From Candidatus Dadabacteria bacterium (GTDB lineage: Bacteria; Desulfobacterota_D; UBA1144; Nemesobacterales; UBA2774): a stretch of DNA of 7,947 nucleotides. Shown here piece by piece: positions 5,768 to 7,947 of the stretch. The notes beneath the pieces are model-generated. The model saw only the letters and a list, made by a program, of their open reading frames with translations, ran no database searches and had not been told where the DNA came from. The stretch covers positions 1 through 7,947 of the forward strand of contig QIHJ01000313.1 in assembly GCA_003229065.1 (NCBI GenBank), given 5' to 3'. Each line of letters begins with the position of its first letter. The first letter of the stretch is position 1. A program made the position numbers and the translations under genes.

Positions 5768-7947
5768 ATGCGTCGGAAAATCTTACTCACGGTACTAATA
5801 TTCTTCATCCTTGTAATAATCCTTTTGGTAGGGGCTTTTTTCTTCACACAAACCCAGTATTTCAGAGATTTCGCCAGAAGGACCACTGAAAGCATCGTAA
5901 GCTCGACTACAGGACAGGTGTTTACGATAGGGCGCCTGGAAGGAAACTTCTTTAACAATATAAAACTCGGAGACGTCTCATTCATAGTGGAAGGAGAGAG
6001 CTTCGTGACGGTAAAAGAGGTTTCGCTCGACTACTCTATTCCGCACATGCTGGACGGGTCTTTACTGTTCAGCAAGATCATTCCCATATACGACCTGGAA
6101 ATTCACGGCCTGGATGTAAATATGGTGAAGTATAAGGACGGCATGTGGAACTTCGCCAAAATCGGGAATAAAGAAGAAGAGGAAAAGGAGAAATCTGAGG
6201 AGAAGGAAAACACTTTCCCTGATTGGAGCATAATACTAAAACAGTTTCTTCTTAGGGAAGGCGAGATAAGAATTGAGGACAGAGAGTCAGGTACGCTAAG
6301 CGCGTTCACTATACCTGAAATAGACTTGAGTGTTAATTTGATCGATATATACCGTGAGATTGATCTTAATATCAAAAATGCGGACGTTTACGCGACCTCT
6401 CCCAAGCTGCGTGTCGAAGGTCTTTCCGTAAAAGCTAACTATTCTCAGGAAAAGGCGGATATAGAGAGTTTAACTCTGGTTCTTAACGGCTCTGAGATTA
6501 AACTAAATGCATCTGTTACCGCTCTTAACACAAGCCCTGAATTCTCATATGAGGCTTCGGTTGAAAATTACGAACTGGAAAACCTGGGAACTATAAGCGT
6601 AAGTACCAAAGGAAGCGGTATATACAAAGATAAAAAAGAACTATTAGCAGAGGCAAGCATCGACATCCCCGAGTCTGTGCTGCTCGGCAGAAAGCTTACG
6701 GGGGCGATTGAGAAAATCAGCGTAAACGGATCATCGCTTGAGATCGGGGATGGAAGTATACAGAGTGATCTGGGTGAAATATTAATAAGCGGGAGCGGGA
6801 ACCTGTCCCGGTTAATAACAAAAGAGGGTGCGAATAACTTTAGCCTTGACGTTTCATTAAACGATATAAAAACCAAAGAGATATTTTCACTTTTTAAGGA
6901 ACAGAGAGAAACCGAGGCGAAAGGATTCAATACGGAGCTTGGAGCTATATTAAATGCGACTCTGAATGCAGAGGCCGACTGGGTTGAATTCGACGATATC
7001 ACGGTTAAGGGCAACGTTGAGAACTTTGAGATACAGGGTGAGAGCGCGGGCGACTTAAAGCTGAGCGGGTTAGTGGAATATACTAAAACAAATCTCGGTA
7101 TCGATCTTACATCGAGCCTGAGCAATGTCGACCTGTCCCAAATACTGGACAACAACCAGCTTGCAAGCCAGATTACCTCAAAGCTCTATATTAAAGGTCA
7201 AATACCTCTTGAAGGGGATTTCCTGCCGAACTTGTCCGCCGAAGTCAAAGGGGATATCGAGCCCTCAAGTATATTCGGTATCGATATAAAGAGCGGCGAC
7301 GTAGACATATCGCTTGAAGATGAGTTCCTGGACGTGAAGACGCTTTCTATAATCTCAGACGAGTTCACTATTACAGCACAAGGAAACAAAGCGGATGCTA
7401 AAGGTGTTGATCTGAGCTATGACCTTGAAGTTAAGGACCTGAGCTTCATATCGAACCTAGTAGCAGACACAGAGTTTGCAGGCGCTATGAAAGCGGCTGG
7501 AGACGTAAAGGGCGAGATTACAAGTCCTTCGCTGAGTATTGATCTTGAAGCGTCTGAGCTCAGTGTGAAAGAAGGAATGGGCGCACAGAGCGTAAGTCTC
7601 AGAGGAAGCGGCACTATCGATCTTGCAAATCCGGATCTGGACGCCGAGTTAAAAGTAGAGAACGCAACTGTAAGTAATAGAGCGATTCAGAGTGTTAACA
7701 TTAAGGCACAAAGCGAGTCAGAGGGTATTAAGCTCAGCGTGGATATCGTTGAGAACGATCAGTTCAAATACGAGATTGATACAATATTAAGCGGGTTGAA
7801 CGCAGAGGAAAAGAAGATAGAGATTTCAGACCTTAAGCTCTTCTTGGAAGACACGAAGCTCGATAACAGGGAGAGTATCGTAGTAACTATAGCGCCTGAG
7901 CAGCTGAAAGTTGAAAACTTCAACCTGTACCACAACGAAAGCTCTGC
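5768..7947 (+). CDS. TamB/AsmA-like envelope protein, N-terminal part
   Basis: An open frame of 726 codons runs off the right edge without a stop. Proteins of the AsmA-like clan (TamB, YhdP, YdbH) are anchored in the inner membrane and span the periplasm as a beta-groove that carries lipid to the outer membrane; TamB also works with the Omp85 protein TamA. A basic start (MRRK) and one hydrophobic helix (about 5-26) form an uncleaved anchor. The TamB-type N-terminal pattern follows: a TGQVFTIGRLEGNFFNNIKL segment (48-67), alternating strands, then LDYSIPHMLDGSLL (87-100). A highly charged Glu/Lys linker occupies about 135-148. The rest is repeated short beta strands with alternating hydrophobics and G-D-V-K-G-E-I-x-x-P-x-L units (578-589), as in TamB repeats. 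The C-terminal domain is outside the window. The ATG is the first possible start after an in-frame TAA at 5756, yet no Shine-Dalgarno is visible. TamB itself versus another AsmA-like paralogue is undecided. Confidence 0.8.
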   Translation, partial: MRRKILLTVLIFFILVIILLVGAFFFTQTQYFRDFARRTTESIVSSTTGQVFTIGRLEGNFFNNIKLGDVSFIVEGESFVTVKEVSLDYSIPHMLDGSLLFSKIIPIYDLEIHGLDVNMVKYKDGMWNFAKIGNKEEEEKEKSEEKENTFPDWSIILKQFLLREGEIRIEDRESGTLSAFTIPEIDLSVNLIDIYREIDLNIKNADVYATSPKLRVEGLSVKANYSQEKADIESLTLVLNGSEIKLNASVTALNTSPEFSYEASVENYELENLGTISVSTKGSGIYKDKKELLAEASIDIPESVLLGRKLTGAIEKISVNGSSLEIGDGSIQSDLGEILISGSGNLSRLITKEGANNFSLDVSLNDIKTKEIFSLFKEQRETEAKGFNTELGAILNATLNAEADWVEFDDITVKGNVENFEIQGESAGDLKLSGLVEYTKTNLGIDLTSSLSNVDLSQILDNNQLASQITSKLYIKGQIPLEGDFLPNLSAEVKGDIEPSSIFGIDIKSGDVDISLEDEFLDVKTLSIISDEFTITAQGNKADAKGVDLSYDLEVKDLSFISNLVADTEFAGAMKAAGDVKGEITSPSLSIDLEASELSVKEGMGAQSVSLRGSGTIDLANPDLDAELKVENATVSNRAIQSVNIKAQSESEGIKLSVDIVENDQFKYEIDTILSGLNAEEKKIEISDLKLFLEDTKLDNRESIVVTIAPEQLKVENFNLYHNESS

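Noticed and set aside
6568..7155. 195-codon minus-strand frame, with similar ones at 6103-6375, 7198-7389 and 7417-7614
   Set aside because: All lie opposite the continuous TamB-like reading frame and have Ser/Leu/Pro-rich translations expected from its complement.

Overview
The window looks like ordinary core chromosome from a Gram-negative (diderm) bacterium. The evidence for this is a TamB/AsmA-like envelope protein together with RadA, glutamate racemase and an electron transfer flavoprotein. Base composition is moderate and no foreign or mobile DNA is visible. The gene set would suit a deltaproteobacterium-like lineage or a related candidate phylum, but nothing fixes the taxon and that placement is a guess.

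Layout: (1) Positions 1-161, minus strand, hold the first 53 codons of a small exported protein, possibly of the SnoaL/DUF4440 (NTF2-like) type. (2) Divergent from it, a plus-strand pair, radA (299-1672) and murI (1712-2536), is separated by 39 nt and is probably co-transcribed; it covers recombinational DNA repair and D-glutamate supply for peptidoglycan. (3) Convergent with murI is a minus-strand etfB-etfA operon (4471 down to 2591) encoding both subunits of an electron transfer flavoprotein. (4) A 282-bp divergent intergenic region (4472-4753) separates etfB from a plus-strand EamA/DMT-type ten-helix transporter (4754-5623). (5) From 5768 a long plus-strand reading frame runs off the right edge (726 codons visible). 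It encodes a TamB/AsmA-family protein with an N-terminal membrane anchor and a long beta-rich periplasmic region.

The most informative non-coding stretch is 4472-4753. On the minus strand it carries a perfect-consensus sigma-70-type promoter (TTGACA, 16 bp, TATAAT) for etfBA. A 7-bp inverted repeat (TTGACAA-N4-TTGTCAA) covers the -35 box and part of the spacer, as a repressor operator would. On the plus strand a second candidate promoter is followed at the expected start point by a near-perfect 16-bp palindrome ahead of the transporter gene. The two divergent units therefore each seem to have their own control site.

I see no CRISPR array, tRNA, rRNA, insertion sequence, phage gene, toxin-antitoxin pair or defence gene, and no convincing intrinsic terminator. 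I do not find a new biological system here. The items most worth a second look are the etfBA operator-promoter, the transporter palindrome, and the TamB-like gene, which lacks a visible ribosome-binding site and has no tamA immediately upstream.
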